From assembly GCA_947568835.1 (NCBI GenBank), contig OX387608.1, positions 11,136,001 through 11,200,000 on the forward strand: a stretch of DNA of 64,000 nucleotides, in the 5' to 3' direction. The translations under genes were made by a program, and so were the position numbers. Each line of letters begins with the position of its first letter. Position 1 is the stretch's first letter. The notes beneath the pieces are model-generated. The model was not told the origin of the DNA. It made no database searches and was given only the letters and a program-made list of their open reading frames with translations. Positions 50,501-59,365 of this stretch are shown piece after piece. The DNA is from Protonemura montana. Its lineage: Eukaryota; Arthropoda; Insecta; Plecoptera; Nemouridae.

Positions 50501-53500
50501 TAAATTGTACCTTTTAACTTTTCAAGGGTAAGAGTAGTCCTTGAAAAAGTAACAGGTACAAGTTATACGAAAGTGTTGGGAAATTTAGTTGTTCTTCACT
50601 TAGCATTCAAAACCCAGTTCAAACAGTTTTCGTCAAAACTAGTGCTAAGGTTAGATCAAGTAGACATGAGTCTATAAACAATCGTAGTTATATAATTGGT
50701 AGATCATTCTTATATAATAGCAAGACAAACGCTTTACAGCAAAAGCAAAATGGCGTACATCAGCAGAGATAATTGGCAATTTTTTAAAAGAATGACAGTT
50801 GACCCGCATGTCACCCCAAAACTACCGGTGGCGCCTCTGCCGGGCAAGTATAGCTCACTGCCAAAAAAAAATAACTATGTTACAAATTAATGTTATCGGT
50901 AACGAAACTTTTAGCACGTTTTCAGCGCGCGCGAGACGAGGAAAGAAAAACTCCTCTTTCTCATTTTCTTTTCTTATCAGGTCACGTATTATATTAACAG
51001 AGTGGAAAATTACCTCCTCGTCGATGCGAAAAAAAAGGAGATGGAATTCGCTATAGCATCGCTGGAAAACTCGCGAAAAACAGTCTTGATAACTTCTCGT
51101 CCACTTTATGATATTAAATAGACTAAGGGGTTGAACACACACACATCTATAGACGTATAGTGATCTCGAGTCGCAAGACTAACATATTACACGGGGTCCT
51201 TTGTAAATTTCCAACGCAGCAACCTCTTTTCCAAAAAAACGCGCAAAAGAAATATGTTTGCCTAACACCGAAAAGAAAAATATTGTTTAAAAATACGCCG
51301 GCATTTTCACGAGGTCGTTGCGTAATTCGACGAACGCCGAGCTCACAGAGAGAGAGAGAAAAGAGAATACGTGAATTACATTTTGCAAGTGAATAATAAT
51401 TTGTTTGTGCAGCGTTTGGCACTCGGCAACGAAGATGAAATGAAACGGTGAGCATATAGGTTATAAAATAACGCGAAAAAGGGAATTACTAAGTAACATA
51501 AAGAAAATTGAAAAGCGGCGAGGCAAAGACGCCGAGAAGCAGTGCAGCGATGAAAGATCGATGGTAGGCATAGAGGAGCTGCGGTAAGAAAGAGCGTAAG
51601 ATGAAACCGAATTGCAAAGATGTGGTGGCCAGGGTCCACAGAAGACCATCAAAAAAGGAAATGGATCAAGCAAAGGTGGAGCGGACGATGAAGGTCTGGC
51701 CTTCGAGATTCAATAGAGAAGTTCCTATCCGAACGCATCATGGCCTCTCAGAGGAAGTAATACGCGACTCGCCGGGAATCTTTGAATGGTGTTCTATCGG
51801 AGAAATGTAGATTAAATTATACGAGAAATGGAGACGATGATTTTATACAGTTCAAGGATTGTAAGGAAACTTTTCTTTCTTTGGTTGGGAAACTGCAAGC
51901 TATGACGAATTTAATTGCTGGGTACACCTCGTGAATGGAGAGATTTCAGCAATTAAAACTTGTAAAAGAAAAACGCGTTTCTGTGAATGAAACGCAGAAG
52001 ATAAGTAAAGGTTTTCATCATTGGGTTTTATAGTAGTAAAGAGTCACAGTGCTAATGTTAAGCGGTCTACAGCTTTCAAAGTGTGGTAACGGTTGTGACC
52101 ACCCAATAGCGCTCGCAGCTGTCCTTTTCAACAAACGTCTACATTTAATAATTCCGACTCAAAATATCGATGCATGTAAATCAATCGTTAAGGTACACGC
52201 GAGATTACGGTGGCTCCATCTCAGATCGACTACCATTTTTGTCGGTAAAGTAGCTATCGGTCGGCATTTTTAGCGAAGAGAGTTTAATATTGGCGCTGAG
52301 ACTCGGACTTCCGTGTGCTTGACTCAACAAATGATTTCCCAGAAAAATTACGCCCCAAAAACCCAGATGCATTGGTCTTCGTTTGATTCGTGTTTATCTT
52401 GTTCGGTGTCCACATTTCAATCAGTCTCGATTCAACCATCTATGCTGTGTTGCTAAATCAAATACCTATCACCTGTACCACTAAACACTAACGATAGGTT
52501 TGCAATGCAATACATTCGTCAACGAAGCAAAATCAATCAATTCTAACAGCTGACTTGTTTCAGAGGTAAATATTGACATTACAAATGAGTGAACAGAGAC
52601 TTATAGCTAGAAATCAACCGACGCATATTTGTTTTTTGGATGCGTCTTACCTGGGAAATAATGTTTCTGGCCCAAATGGCCAAGGCCTCACCCTGAAAAT
52701 TCCACCATGAAAATCCACTATGAAAATTCGTTTTTTCTTCATATCAAGGAGAAAACACACAGGTAAACTGAATATCCAAGTGGTCGCCATATAGCTTCTA
52801 TTTTCCACATGCGTTTTCAAATTAGTTAAGCCCAAAAGTCATATAGATTCACAAAAGTCACGGGGTTGTAGGTAAATGAGACGCGTGCGTGAGGCAGATG
52901 AATTAAAAGTTGTTGAAAAGCTCGACAAACAAAAATTTTACGTTAAATTATTAATTCATTTTTACTTTTTTGCATGTTTGGCATAAATGGAAACTGCTAG
53001 GAAAATTTTCACTCTGACCGGTTTTGTGGTAATTTATATGACACGCTGTTCCCATGTGAATGTTGTTATACTTTTTGTGCTGATACCGAAAGGTTTGGCG
53101 TGTTCGAAACACCGCTTCGTGTGTGATCATCAAAGTTAAGCAACACTGCGCTAGGTCAGGTTTTGGATGGGTGACTATCATACACATGAACGGTTCTGTT
53201 CGGGAGTGAGGTTGGAAGGATGAAAGTGAGTTCAGCAACTTTATTCGCCTTGCTTATCAACCTCTCGACAGCATGGATTTGTAGAGAAATCCGGTTGTTC
53301 GAGTTGTAGCGTCCTTTGAAATGAATGTAAGCCGGTGGTTCCCTTGGTGGTCTCCGACAGGAGTATGCTACGTGCCAACGCCGGGTTTCCCCTCCTTCCT
53401 TCTAGGCCAGGCAAGGTAAATCATCATCCACTCATTCAACGACTCCATTAGACCAGCACAACAGGGCACGGTGTTAAAACAGTGCGTCGTTTAACACCAG

Positions 53501-54965
53501 AAACCCATTAACCAATTTTCTTCTGGGGCGTTGGGTGTACCCCAAAAAGAGTAAATTTAGTGCACTCTGACCCAAAAAAAACCTATACGTGCGCTGTGGG
53601 AATCGTCTCTTGCACATTATGCAACTGCTACCGTCATGCACGAATTTATTAAGTTTCGTGGGGTATATAATTGCAGTCGAATGCATGTTTTGCAATTCGC
53701 ATACTAATGGTTGGCTGGAATTAAAACGGGTCATTTGGGAATTGCGACATGATAATCATGGGGCTTCGTGATCGCTTTTTTTTTGTCGCGTTGACGGATG
53801 AAAATCTCGCTTAGATGGATGCGTTAAATAAAAATAAAAAAAAGTACGGCCATTACAAAAAAAAAATAAAACATGTTCTAAATAAATATTTAATTAGTCC
53901 GATTCTTATCGCATTAAGGATAACCTCGTAAGGCAACAGTTTTAAAACTGCAAATGTTAATGTCTACATCAAGGTACAAACTTGAAGCGTTTTTTAACAC
54001 AATTTCCTCACACAAACTCGTCTAGGATGCTCTGAAAACAATGCAAACAACCTCACCTTTGGGGAAAAACACAATAAAGGAACAGATGCTTGCACAGATA
54101 TGCCATCCTTACGGAAGAACGGCTTCGTAGCTCAGATATCTTTCCGTGGAGCGCGTTAGCATAGCGATCGCAAGAAAATAGGGTTATGACAAAGAAATCT
54201 GTTTCAATGATCAGCAATACGAGTTAAGACTAATTGCAAATAATAACATCGGAAGAGGTCCAAACTATTTCTGATTGGAGGCGAGGAGAATACCGTCAAA
54301 TATTTAGGGCCGCTACCACGAGAGATATTCCGTTCAGCCAGAGAACATAATTTTCCGACAGATGCGCCACCGGTCTTTTTGGGATGACATGCTGGCCAAC
54401 TGTTTTGAAATACAGATCATCACCGCTGATGTCTGCCATTTTCCTTCTGCTCTAAAACTTTTGTCGTGCCAATATATATTTTTTTCAAGCAATTCAAATA
54501 ATGTTTCTTCCCATTAGAATGATCTTGGGAATTATTTGCCACTGAAATCGTAACTGAAATTTAATTTTTAAGTTGATAGCAATGCCAAGGGGCAGCCCTT
54601 GGGCTGGTATCTTTTCTCCCTGGCTAGACTGCAGCAATGCTGAGGGGCACTCCTTGGGCCGGTACCTTCTCTCGCGGGCTAGACTATAGAAAATTCAACT
54701 AAGGGTTGAATATAAGTGCAAGCACCTGCGTTACTAGCGACAATTATATATATATATATATATGTATGAAACTTACCAGTGTCTGGATGCCTGAAGTTCC
54801 TGACGAGGTAGCACAGCTGTAGAGGCAGATATCTAGTGTCCGCCCGCTGAGGACTGTGCGGGCTCGGTGGGGTTCCCGACAAGAACCCCCTCTGGAGTTC
54901 CCAGCCCACTTCGCTAATGATCGACGCCTTCCGGAAGTAAGGCGTCACCTCTCGGAGGTACTTGA
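26495..54965 (-). CDS. Syntrophin, alpha/beta type, last six exons (5'-partial)
   Basis: Adaptor that binds dystrophin and links channels and signalling proteins to the membrane. Exons: 54777-54965, 33635-33849, 31319-31479, 28991-29169, 26928-27124, 26495-26587. All borders are GT-AG and phases are consistent, 1034 nt. The first exon starts with the end of the PDZ domain ([11 protein letters not shown]), then the second half of the split PH1 ([16 protein letters not shown]). Exons 3-4 encode PH2 ([30 protein letters not shown]). The last two give the syntrophin-unique domain ([42 protein letters not shown]). The C terminus GLFA is close to the family's GLLA. Resemblance is to alpha/beta syntrophins (fly Syn1) rather than gamma. 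PH1 first half and most of the PDZ are absent from 54.97-64 kb and must lie beyond the window. Confidence 0.93.
26928..27124 (-). CDS. Syntrophin exon, SU domain
   Basis: Encodes [20 protein letters not shown] then [20 protein letters not shown] and [17 protein letters not shown]. Phase 1 in, phase 0 out, acceptor TTTTAG, donor GTGAGT. + strand frames over it are shadows. Confidence 0.92.
28566..28905 (+). mobile_element. Family B MITE-like copy with one degenerate terminal unit
   Basis: Starts with ACAGTCTAGCCTGTGA, a single worn copy of the 54-bp unit seen in the arrays. The shared body follows (AACTGCAAAATAATTCCCAAAA, TGGCTCGAAAAACAAAATAT, GGTCCGCATGTCACCCCAAAA) and the right end CCTCTGCCGG..CTCTCGCTGAACAG. 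It ends only about 85 bases from the donor of the 28991-29169 syntrophin exon, inside the downstream intron. Confidence 0.75.
28991..29169 (-). CDS. Syntrophin exon, PH2 second half
   Basis: Encodes [20 protein letters not shown] then [20 protein letters not shown] and [16 protein letters not shown]. Phase 2 in, phase 1 out. Human equivalents read FSVRTGTRQGIVTHTFKAET and RDLASWARAVVQGCHN. Confidence 0.94.
29170..31318. other. Syntrophin intron
   Basis: AT-rich intron with a T run at 29665-29678 and no recognised gene or full element. Confidence 0.6.
31319..31479 (-). CDS. Syntrophin exon, PH2 first half
   Basis: Encodes [20 protein letters not shown] then [20 protein letters not shown] and [13 protein letters not shown]. 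Phase 0 in, phase 2 out. PLLATRLV spans the junction with the next exon, as in vertebrate syntrophins. The acceptor GTTTCAG sits inside a longer open frame, so the start is set by the splice site. Confidence 0.93.
33210..33390 (+). mobile_element. Family C MITE, internally deleted
   Basis: Has the left terminal motif CATAGCGCTAATGTTAAGC and the right region GGGTGGTGCCTACTGATACC..GCTCAGCATAAAGTTAA..ATGCTGGC, with much of the middle missing. It lies in a syntrophin intron about 250 bp from an exon. Confidence 0.55.
33635..33849 (-). CDS. Syntrophin exon, PH1 second half
   Basis: Encodes [20 protein letters not shown] then [20 protein letters not shown] and [17 protein letters not shown]. Phase 1 in, phase 0 out, acceptor GTTTTCAG, donor GTGAGC. 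G+C-rich compared with the flanking intron. Confidence 0.93.
34381..34406 (+). repeat. Poly-C tract, 26 bases
   Basis: An uninterrupted run of 26 C, followed by ACCCCCTC. Such a run may be hard to sequence accurately, so its length is uncertain. Confidence 0.9.
35714..37125 (+). repeat. 54-bp minisatellite, about 26 units
   Basis: Head-to-tail units of 53-55 bp built on ACAGTCTAGCCCGTGAGAGA, AGATACCAGCACAAGGACTG and a variable C-rich part before AGCATTGCT. Units start at 54-bp spacing (35769, 35823, 35877). Variants alternate (AAGGACTGCCTCAAG, AATGAGCTGCCCCCAG, AAAGACTGTCCCCAG) in a recurring order, which suggests expansion by multi-unit blocks. Near 35893 one unit has a short deletion. It joins directly to the body of a family B element. 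Confidence 0.95.
37120..37415 (+). mobile_element. Body of family B element carrying the 26-unit array
   Basis: Continues from the last array unit through GCTACCAACTCACGAATGAA, a CTGCAAAACAATTCCTAAGA block and GAACAAAATATCTTGGCATGA, to GTCGGGCAAGTATGTTCTCTCGCCGAA at the right end. The same body follows single units at 28566, 49026 and 50296. Confidence 0.8.
37590..37905 (-). mobile_element. Family C MITE
   Basis: Reverse orientation: ACGTAGTTACGG, GATGGCGCTTGCGGC, AATTACGACTCAAAATCTCG, TAAGCGTAAACCAGTTTC, GCGAGAAATAAATGAAAT, GGTGACTCCACCTAGTA, TTTTTCGCGAAGACATTT. No coding capacity. Confidence 0.75.
38438..38790 (+). mobile_element. Family C MITE
   Basis: Forward orientation. Left terminal motif GCGTTTATGTTGAAC, then ATTTCTCGTAGATTGCC, GGTTTACGCTAAATTAATCT, TTGAGGTTTGTTAAGAAGGA, GCAAGTGCCATCGGGTGGCA, CCTACCGTTACAACGTGCTG and CTCAGCAGAAAGTTTATTAA at the right. 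It is about 530 bp from an inverted copy of the same family. Confidence 0.75.
38791..42822. other. Syntrophin intron, no gene seen
   Basis: Several frames of 90-160 codons occur (39888-40319 -, 42206-42691 +), but they show no family resemblance and end without linked exons. A worn piece of family B lies at 40984-41110. Confidence 0.5.
40984..41110 (+). mobile_element. Family B remnant with large internal deletion
   Basis: Has the end of a 54-bp unit (AGCATTGCTACCAACTCATG), a short part of the body (TCTGCCAAATATTTCCTAAG), then jumps to GGCGCCTCTGCCGGAAAAGT. A run of C interrupted once precedes it, in the C-rich part of the unit. Confidence 0.6.
42823..43075 (-). mobile_element. Family B MITE-like copy, reverse orientation
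   Basis: The + strand reads GGGCAGAGGCGTCACCGGTC, AAAACACTGCAAATCATCTC, and ends CATGAGTTGGTAGCAATACC, the exact reverse of the family B body. Array units are absent or lost on the right. Confidence 0.75.
43076..45889. other. Syntrophin intron, no gene seen
   Basis: AT-rich, with a short C run near 43604-43613. Short frames only; nothing recognised on either strand. Confidence 0.5.
45890..46142 (+). mobile_element. Family C MITE, right end truncated
   Basis: Forward: AGGATGCTGCTAGGGGTGAA, TTTCGTTGTTTCCCGTAGAT, GTTTACGTTCAATTAATCTT, ATCGATATTTTAACTGTAG, then CGCCATCGGGTGGCACCTAC. The right terminal part (GCTCAGCAGAAAG) is missing. Confidence 0.7.
46260..46480. promoter_or_regulatory. CpG-rich patch within syntrophin intron
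   Basis: Dense in CG dinucleotides (ACGTCGACGCCGTCGACCC, CCCGGCGACGCCCGGCGTCG) and far richer in G+C than the intron around it. It could be an internal promoter or first exon of a shorter transcript; no frame is convincing. Confidence 0.3.
47595..47925 (-). mobile_element. Family C MITE ending in a perfect hairpin
   Basis: Reverse orientation: TTGAGCAAACGAACTGGTAG, ACGGTAGGTGCCACCCGATA, AATTACGACTCAAAATATC, CACTTAGTCATTTGGCGGC. The right end is a 15-bp inverted repeat (47880-47894 and 47904-47918, GTTTCATATTAGCGC and its complement) around a 9-base loop; one arm is the family's terminal motif. Confidence 0.8.
49026..49382 (+). mobile_element. Family B MITE-like copy with one unit
   Basis: One 54-bp-like unit (CAGTCCAGCCCGTTAGAGAA, GATACCAGCACAAAGG) precedes the family body: CTGCTACCAACTTATGAATG, CTGTAAAATAATTCCCAAAA, TACCGGTGGCGTCTCTACCG, CTGTTCTCTCACTGAACAG. 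It is a single-unit counterpart of the expanded arrays. Confidence 0.8.
50296..50868 (+). mobile_element. Family B copy interrupted by family E foldback
   Basis: Left: CTACAGTCTAGCCAGCTAGA and the body to GTTTTATAATT at 50433. Right: resumes GGTAGATCATTCTTATATAA at 50698, to TACCGGTGGCGCCTCTGCCG and the end. The inserted part is a separate element with a 7-bp duplication. Confidence 0.8.
50434..50690 (+). mobile_element. Family E foldback element, 257 bp
   Basis: Contains an inverted repeat of about 75-80 bp per arm: TTGAACTGGGGTTTGAATGC and CTAAGTGAAGAACAACTAAA on the left and their near-exact complements at about 50577-50634. A ~56-bp tail follows the right arm (AAAACTAGTGCTAAGGTTAG..). 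TATAATT flanks the whole (50427-50433 and 50691-50697). No ORF. The window's first 55 bases match the tail. Confidence 0.8.
52035..52305 (-). mobile_element. Family C MITE
   Basis: Terminal motifs CACAGTGCTAATGTTAAGCG (left) and GTTTAATATTGGCGCTGAG (right) are inverted relative to each other. Between them lie GTGGTAACGGTTGTGACCAC, AATAGCGCTCGCAGCTGTCC, AATTCCGACTCAAAATATCG and GGTGGCTCCATCTCAGA. Confidence 0.75.
52375..52600 (+). repeat. Family D repeat, uninterrupted copy
   Basis: Matches both halves of the interrupted copy at 1630-1742/2186-2310 in one piece: TTCGTGTTTATCTTGTTCGG, TCGATTCAACCATCTATGC, GCAATGCAATACATTCGTCA, ACGAAGCAAAATCAATCAA, TATTGACATTACAAATGAG. It serves as an empty-site paralog for the SINE insertion. 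Confidence 0.55.
53086..53510 (+). mobile_element. 5S-rRNA-derived SINE, near full length, family S
   Basis: Begins CCGAAAGGTTTGGCGTGTTC, has a 5S-like core (AAGTTAAGCAACACTGCGC, then GGATGGGTGAC) and the whole body: CTTGCTTATCAACCTCTCGA, GGAGTATGCTACGTGCC, CCGGGTTTCCCCTCC, CAAAACAGTGCGTCGTTTAA region at the 3' end. I could not see a target-site duplication. Confidence 0.8.
54325..54690 (-). mobile_element. Family B copy with two terminal units, reverse orientation
   Basis: From the left: TTCAGCCAGAGAACATAATT, GATGCGCCACCGGTCTTTTT, CATCACCGCTGATGTCTGCC, then two reversed 54-bp units (GGCTGGTATCTTTTCTCCCT and GGCCGGTACCTTCTCTCGCG, each followed by GCTAGACT). It ends less than 100 bp from the donor of the 54777 syntrophin exon. 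Confidence 0.8.
54744..54763. repeat. (AT)n microsatellite beside a splice donor
   Basis: About nine AT repeats, 13 bases downstream (in the gene direction) of the GTAAGT donor of the 54777-54965 exon. Confidence 0.8.
54777..54965 (-). CDS. Syntrophin exon, end of PDZ and PH1 second-half start
   Basis: Encodes [20 protein letters not shown] then [20 protein letters not shown] and [18 protein letters not shown]. Phase 1 in and out, acceptor TGTTACAG, donor GTAAGT. The family has VKYMKEVSPYF at the PDZ end, then a variable Ser/Pro linker. The upstream part of the open frame is intron. Confidence 0.92.
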
Positions 54966-57900
54966 CTGTAACATACAAGGACGTAACGACTGCCGGTGAT
55001 CCGATTGGTTGAAGGTTGCAGAGATCGTTGAAGAACGTTCGGATGCGTGCAGTGTTGATGCGATCATGATGCGATGGATCCGAAGATACGCGAAGATACA
55101 CGAAGGCACGAGATACGAAGATGGTATGGTAGTACCCAATGATAAAGATGGATCAGCCGACCAATACGAGCGATACATATGCAGAAAAAACAGAGAAGAA
55201 AAAGAAATACTATAGATACATGCAGACGAGACAAAATTAGAACGGCATAATTTGAACTAAGTAACAAACTAAATTAACGACGTAGTAAATAAATCGGGAG
55301 CACACCAACTGCCAAAAAAAAACTGTCCCAAATTATGTTAGCTCAAAAAAAATGCCTAAACAATAGCCCTAAAAATAAGTTCCCAAAAAAGTGCAAAAAT
55401 AAAAATAAAAGTTTTCTGCAAGAATCGTAACAACTTGATTTCGTACAGACCAGAATAAATAAATGTTTGGGGCACTTTTTTTAAGTAGTTGCTTTTTGGG
55501 GCACTTTTTTTTGCAGTTGGTGACATGCCAAATAAATAGATTTAGCGACCATTTCACTAAAGTACTTGAGCTTGTTATTATTTACAAGTATCAGAATAAA
55601 TTTCAGCGAAAGGCAGCACGTTGTACTCGTGGAGAATGTATATGCCGATGAGTAGAATGCGGATATAAAAGTTCACATACTCAGTTTCAAATGTGCAATG
55701 GTTGCTGAGATTTTCCAATCAGTGGTGGTCATATCCCCAAAAAAAAAGTTTTCACCCAGTCTAAAACAAATGGGACTGGATTTTAAACTATTTACTGGGC
55801 ATACTGGCCTCCACTGCACCCAGCACAATTTACCAAAACATGCACCGTACTTGCTTCACTTTACTATTCAATCGCGATTCATTTCAATGTTGGCCGCCAA
55901 TAAAACGCGGATCGAATCAGTTGATTTGCCCACAAAAAACGTGTATAATGGAAAATCGAAGACTTCCCAACCAATTTTCCAGTACACGAACACTGTGTTT
56001 GGCCCGGCCGTGACCCGTCCCGCATAATATCCCTCAAACTCACTCCGAATAAATCTGGATCAATTTTCCGCGCGCGTTACGAATCTAAGGCCATTTTCTT
56101 TGGAGTCTATTGCTTGTAACGGCAAGATTTAATGGCTGAGACAGGGGGCATATTTTCGCTAATCCCTCGTAATTTCGGCCGACTTATTTTCGGTAGCTGG
56201 AAATTCGCACAAGGCGCTCAAGGGTTCGGGGGGTGAGGAATAGGGGGTGGGGGAGTTGCTTGTCCCGCTGTTCAGGGCGCTCGGGCGCAAACGAAACTAA
56301 TTGACTTGGAGGACCCATGGACTCTTGGAGAGAGCTCTACGACTTGCAGAGAGTGGTGACTCGCGACCTAGCCGTGACCATGTTCTTGAGGGCAACTCAG
56401 TTTAGCACTCCGTATTCGCAGTGTGTGTTTTAAAAACTACACAATTAGTCACTGTATTTTCGTTAGAATTAATTTCACGTCTAGATTTTGGTTATTGGAA
56501 TATGAAATAGATGTAATCTATGATAGAGATGTACCAAGAGGCGTTTTTTTATGAGCTTGTTTAATTAAATCGAGTGTCATAACATCAGGTATTAATTTCG
56601 TCACTTCTGGAACATTCAAGACAACCTAACCTAGCTTGGTCTGTCCTGGCATAACATAGCCACTTCAACCCGACGTAGCAAAACCTAACATAGTCCAAAA
56701 CAAGATGACATACCCCATCCTTGATTTACATTAAATTGCCTATCATAACCTAAATTTGCAAATAAAATTGTCACCAGAAGATCTATCGCATGTTACTGGA
56801 AGTTATCACAGGAAATGCCTAGCCTTTTCATCGCTCAATTCGAACTAAATTTGAAACTGATCCAATTTAAAAAGATCCTTTACCAAAACAATAACCCCAA
56901 TTTACTTTGACCTCGTTAGTATTGGGCATCCTGTAGGGGTTTCAGTTCACCACTCTCTTGCTAAACCGCAGCTCTCTATCAGGTCCAACAGGCTGCTGCG
57001 CGTAGCTGCGCGTAGCTGCGCCTTACCGGGAACGTCTGCGCTCTCCGAAGCGAGACCATTCACAAATTAGCCGAGCACGGGTAACGATCTCTCTGTGTCG
57101 GCCAGGAGGTACGATTTTAACAGGTTACACGAAAGGAAAAAAGTACCAAAAAAAAAGGAAATTCAGAGTCACAATCAGCGAAACAATATTGAAATGGCGA
57201 TCGCAAAAAAAAATCTATTCGGCGTTTTAACGTCGAACTAAAAGAAAAATACATATAAATGTGAAAATTGAAATGTAAAAAGTCTAATGAACAATTCTAT
57301 ACGAAAAAAAATACGTTTAAAGCACACTTAAAGCTTCCCTATGGGCAAATACGTCCCCTAAATTAATACAGCCGTGCAATTTTATCCCATCCATTAAATG
57401 AAAACTATATGACAGGAAATGAATGACATACAACACCACTTAACCATCCAAACAAGTAATAAATTATGCAAACATCTTCAACTAACAATGTATAAACAGG
57501 TTCCACCAAATCAATAACTCATCATTATAATTATGCATAGCCATGTCTTTTAACGAGATTTCCAAGAAAACACGATAAAACAAACTGAGCGCGCACCTGC
57601 GAGAGGTGCTTCAGGTCATCGTATAACGCCCGTGCAAACACGGCGGTAATTTCCCAAAGCGATCAATTTATCTGGATAATTATAATAAAATTATGATGTA
57701 AGGTAGCAGATTAAACACACAATGCACGAGTGCTCGGCTAGCGACATTGTCTTTGATTTATTAGACGTCTTGTGGGCGAACTAATGAAGGGAGGTAAGGA
57801 AAGGAAGGAAGCTTGGTTCACTTGCTTCTTCTTCTTAAAGGATGTATGTGCATCTCGAGTCTGTATGAACGGCAGCTCCATCAAAGTAATTAGCACACAA

Positions 57901-58024
57901 CCGTGGTCTCTTGCGACGGAACGGCGGAGGTTATTGTCTCTTTTGTGTGTTTGGAGATCGCCAGGATCACAGGGAAATTGCTTAGTAGTGAGACCTTTTA
58001 GAAATGGGAGAAGGTAGCGCGAGT

Positions 58025-58212
58025 TTTCAACGACTAGGGCTTGTTGGAAAAACCAGGTCTCGTGAAGTAAAACAATACTGCGCTGGGTCCGATACTGAAT
58101 GGGTGACCATATGACGATTTGGCGTAAAGGAATCACCGGTTCTTGTAAAATTATTGAAGTTAAGCAACACAGCGCTGGATAAGATTTTGTATGGGTGACC
58201 ATGTAGTTTTGT
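58025..58212 (+). repeat. Two tandem 5S-rRNA-like segments
   Basis: The first (about 58025-58110) has GGCTTGTTGGAAAAACC, AACAATACTGCGCTGGGTCC and ATACTGAATGGGTGACCATA. The second (about 58118-58212) has GGAATCACCGGTTCTTGTAA, TGAAGTTAAGCAACACAGCG and TTTGTATGGGTGACCATG. Both are degenerate. The order resembles a piece of a 5S tandem array or a dimeric SINE head; no family S body follows. Confidence 0.65.
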
Positions 58213-58750
58213 CTTGAGATAGATTCGCTGTTAGACTTTTTATTGTTTATAGATCAACAACGGAGGCAAGCCTACTAGTGTGATAGAATAGAAACATGAC
58301 ATTTCACCAACTTAAGCTTCATTTAAGAGTTAACACAAGATAATGTAGTTGGTAATTGATATATTTACAAGTTTTCATGGGCCCATTTCATGGTCTGTCT
58401 GCCCGATGCACAGAGTATTACTCGTTGAGTAATCGAAGCCAGGTTTGTCATGCAAATGATGTCAAATTCTGTGTTGTCTGCAAAGTATTTATTGAATTCT
58501 GGAAGTCTGCTGGCAATACACCGAGAGAGAAAGAGCACGTGTAAACCCCAGGCCATATATTTTATTTTATAAATGAGTAGGTACATACTCACATAGCTGC
58601 AAGGTTTCTAAATTAATTCACCATACTTCTCTTATATGACAAAAGTATGGCAGTGGTACTTCCTTTACGTACCCGTACGGTACCGCGTAATTAAGTACAG
58701 ACCCAACGCTATTTCCTTGCTGCAGCTTTTTCCGCAAAGTAACTAAATAT

Positions 58751-58780
58751 ACCTACCTACCTACCTACCTACCTACCTAC
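58751..58780 (+). repeat. (ACCT)n microsatellite
   Basis: Seven and a half perfect ACCT units. Confidence 0.95.
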
Positions 58781-59199
58781 TGCAAAGCACATGTCTGAAT
58801 GTGTGCTATGTCCCCACTCCTCTCTGCGTAATTTATCAAAAATAATGGCTAAAAGGATATAACTATGGAGATTTATGAAAAGCTTTGTCGCTCGAAAGTT
58901 CGACCAAAAAAAATTTAATCCAGTTTCCTTTTATGCTCATTCCATTCTTGGCTGTTACTTTTGTTCACCAGCAACGCGCGCTCGGGATTCAATTTTGAAA
59001 ATTTGTTACCTCCGCACATATATTTTGTTGCGCAGGATAATTCCGCTCAACTTTGTTGCTCAGCCATGAATAAAAAAAAAACTCGTCGTGCAGTCGTGTT
59101 CTTAAACGAGAGAGAAATTGAGGAGCGAGAAACAATCTAATTTTCCCGGCGGCGACGGTACGTAAACTCTTGATTAGCTTATCAAACAAGAATAGCAAA

Positions 59200-59365
59200 T
59201 GCCATGCGAATCAGACGACGTCTATCCACACGACGTCGGCGTCGCGGCCGTCGCGACTCTCCACCTGTCGGTCTGAGTGAAACACAAGTCGCGGCGTCGG
59301 CGTCTCGGCGCCGGTCGCATCCATCAGAACGGGGCGCCGGCTTTCATCGCGTCACCGAAAGAAAA
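59200..59365. promoter_or_regulatory. CpG-rich patch
   Basis: Many CG dinucleotides in a short span (GACGTCGGCGTCGCGGCCGT, GTCGCGGCGTCGGCGTCTCG). Isolated in AT-rich DNA upstream of the known syntrophin exons, it could be an alternative promoter for that gene. The Arg-rich frame across it is not believed. Confidence 0.3.

Larger units (their letters stand above)
33850..54776 (-). other. Syntrophin 20.9-kb intron, repeat-rich
   Basis: Bounded by the donor after 54777 and the acceptor before 33849, with matching phase 1. It holds most of the family B, C, D and E elements listed here and a CpG-rich patch near 46.3 kb. No internal exon with syntrophin or other family resemblance was found. Confidence 0.75.

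Noticed and set aside
57738..58202. 154-codon - strand frame
   Set aside because: It runs antisense through the two 5S-like segments, so its openness comes from that sequence.
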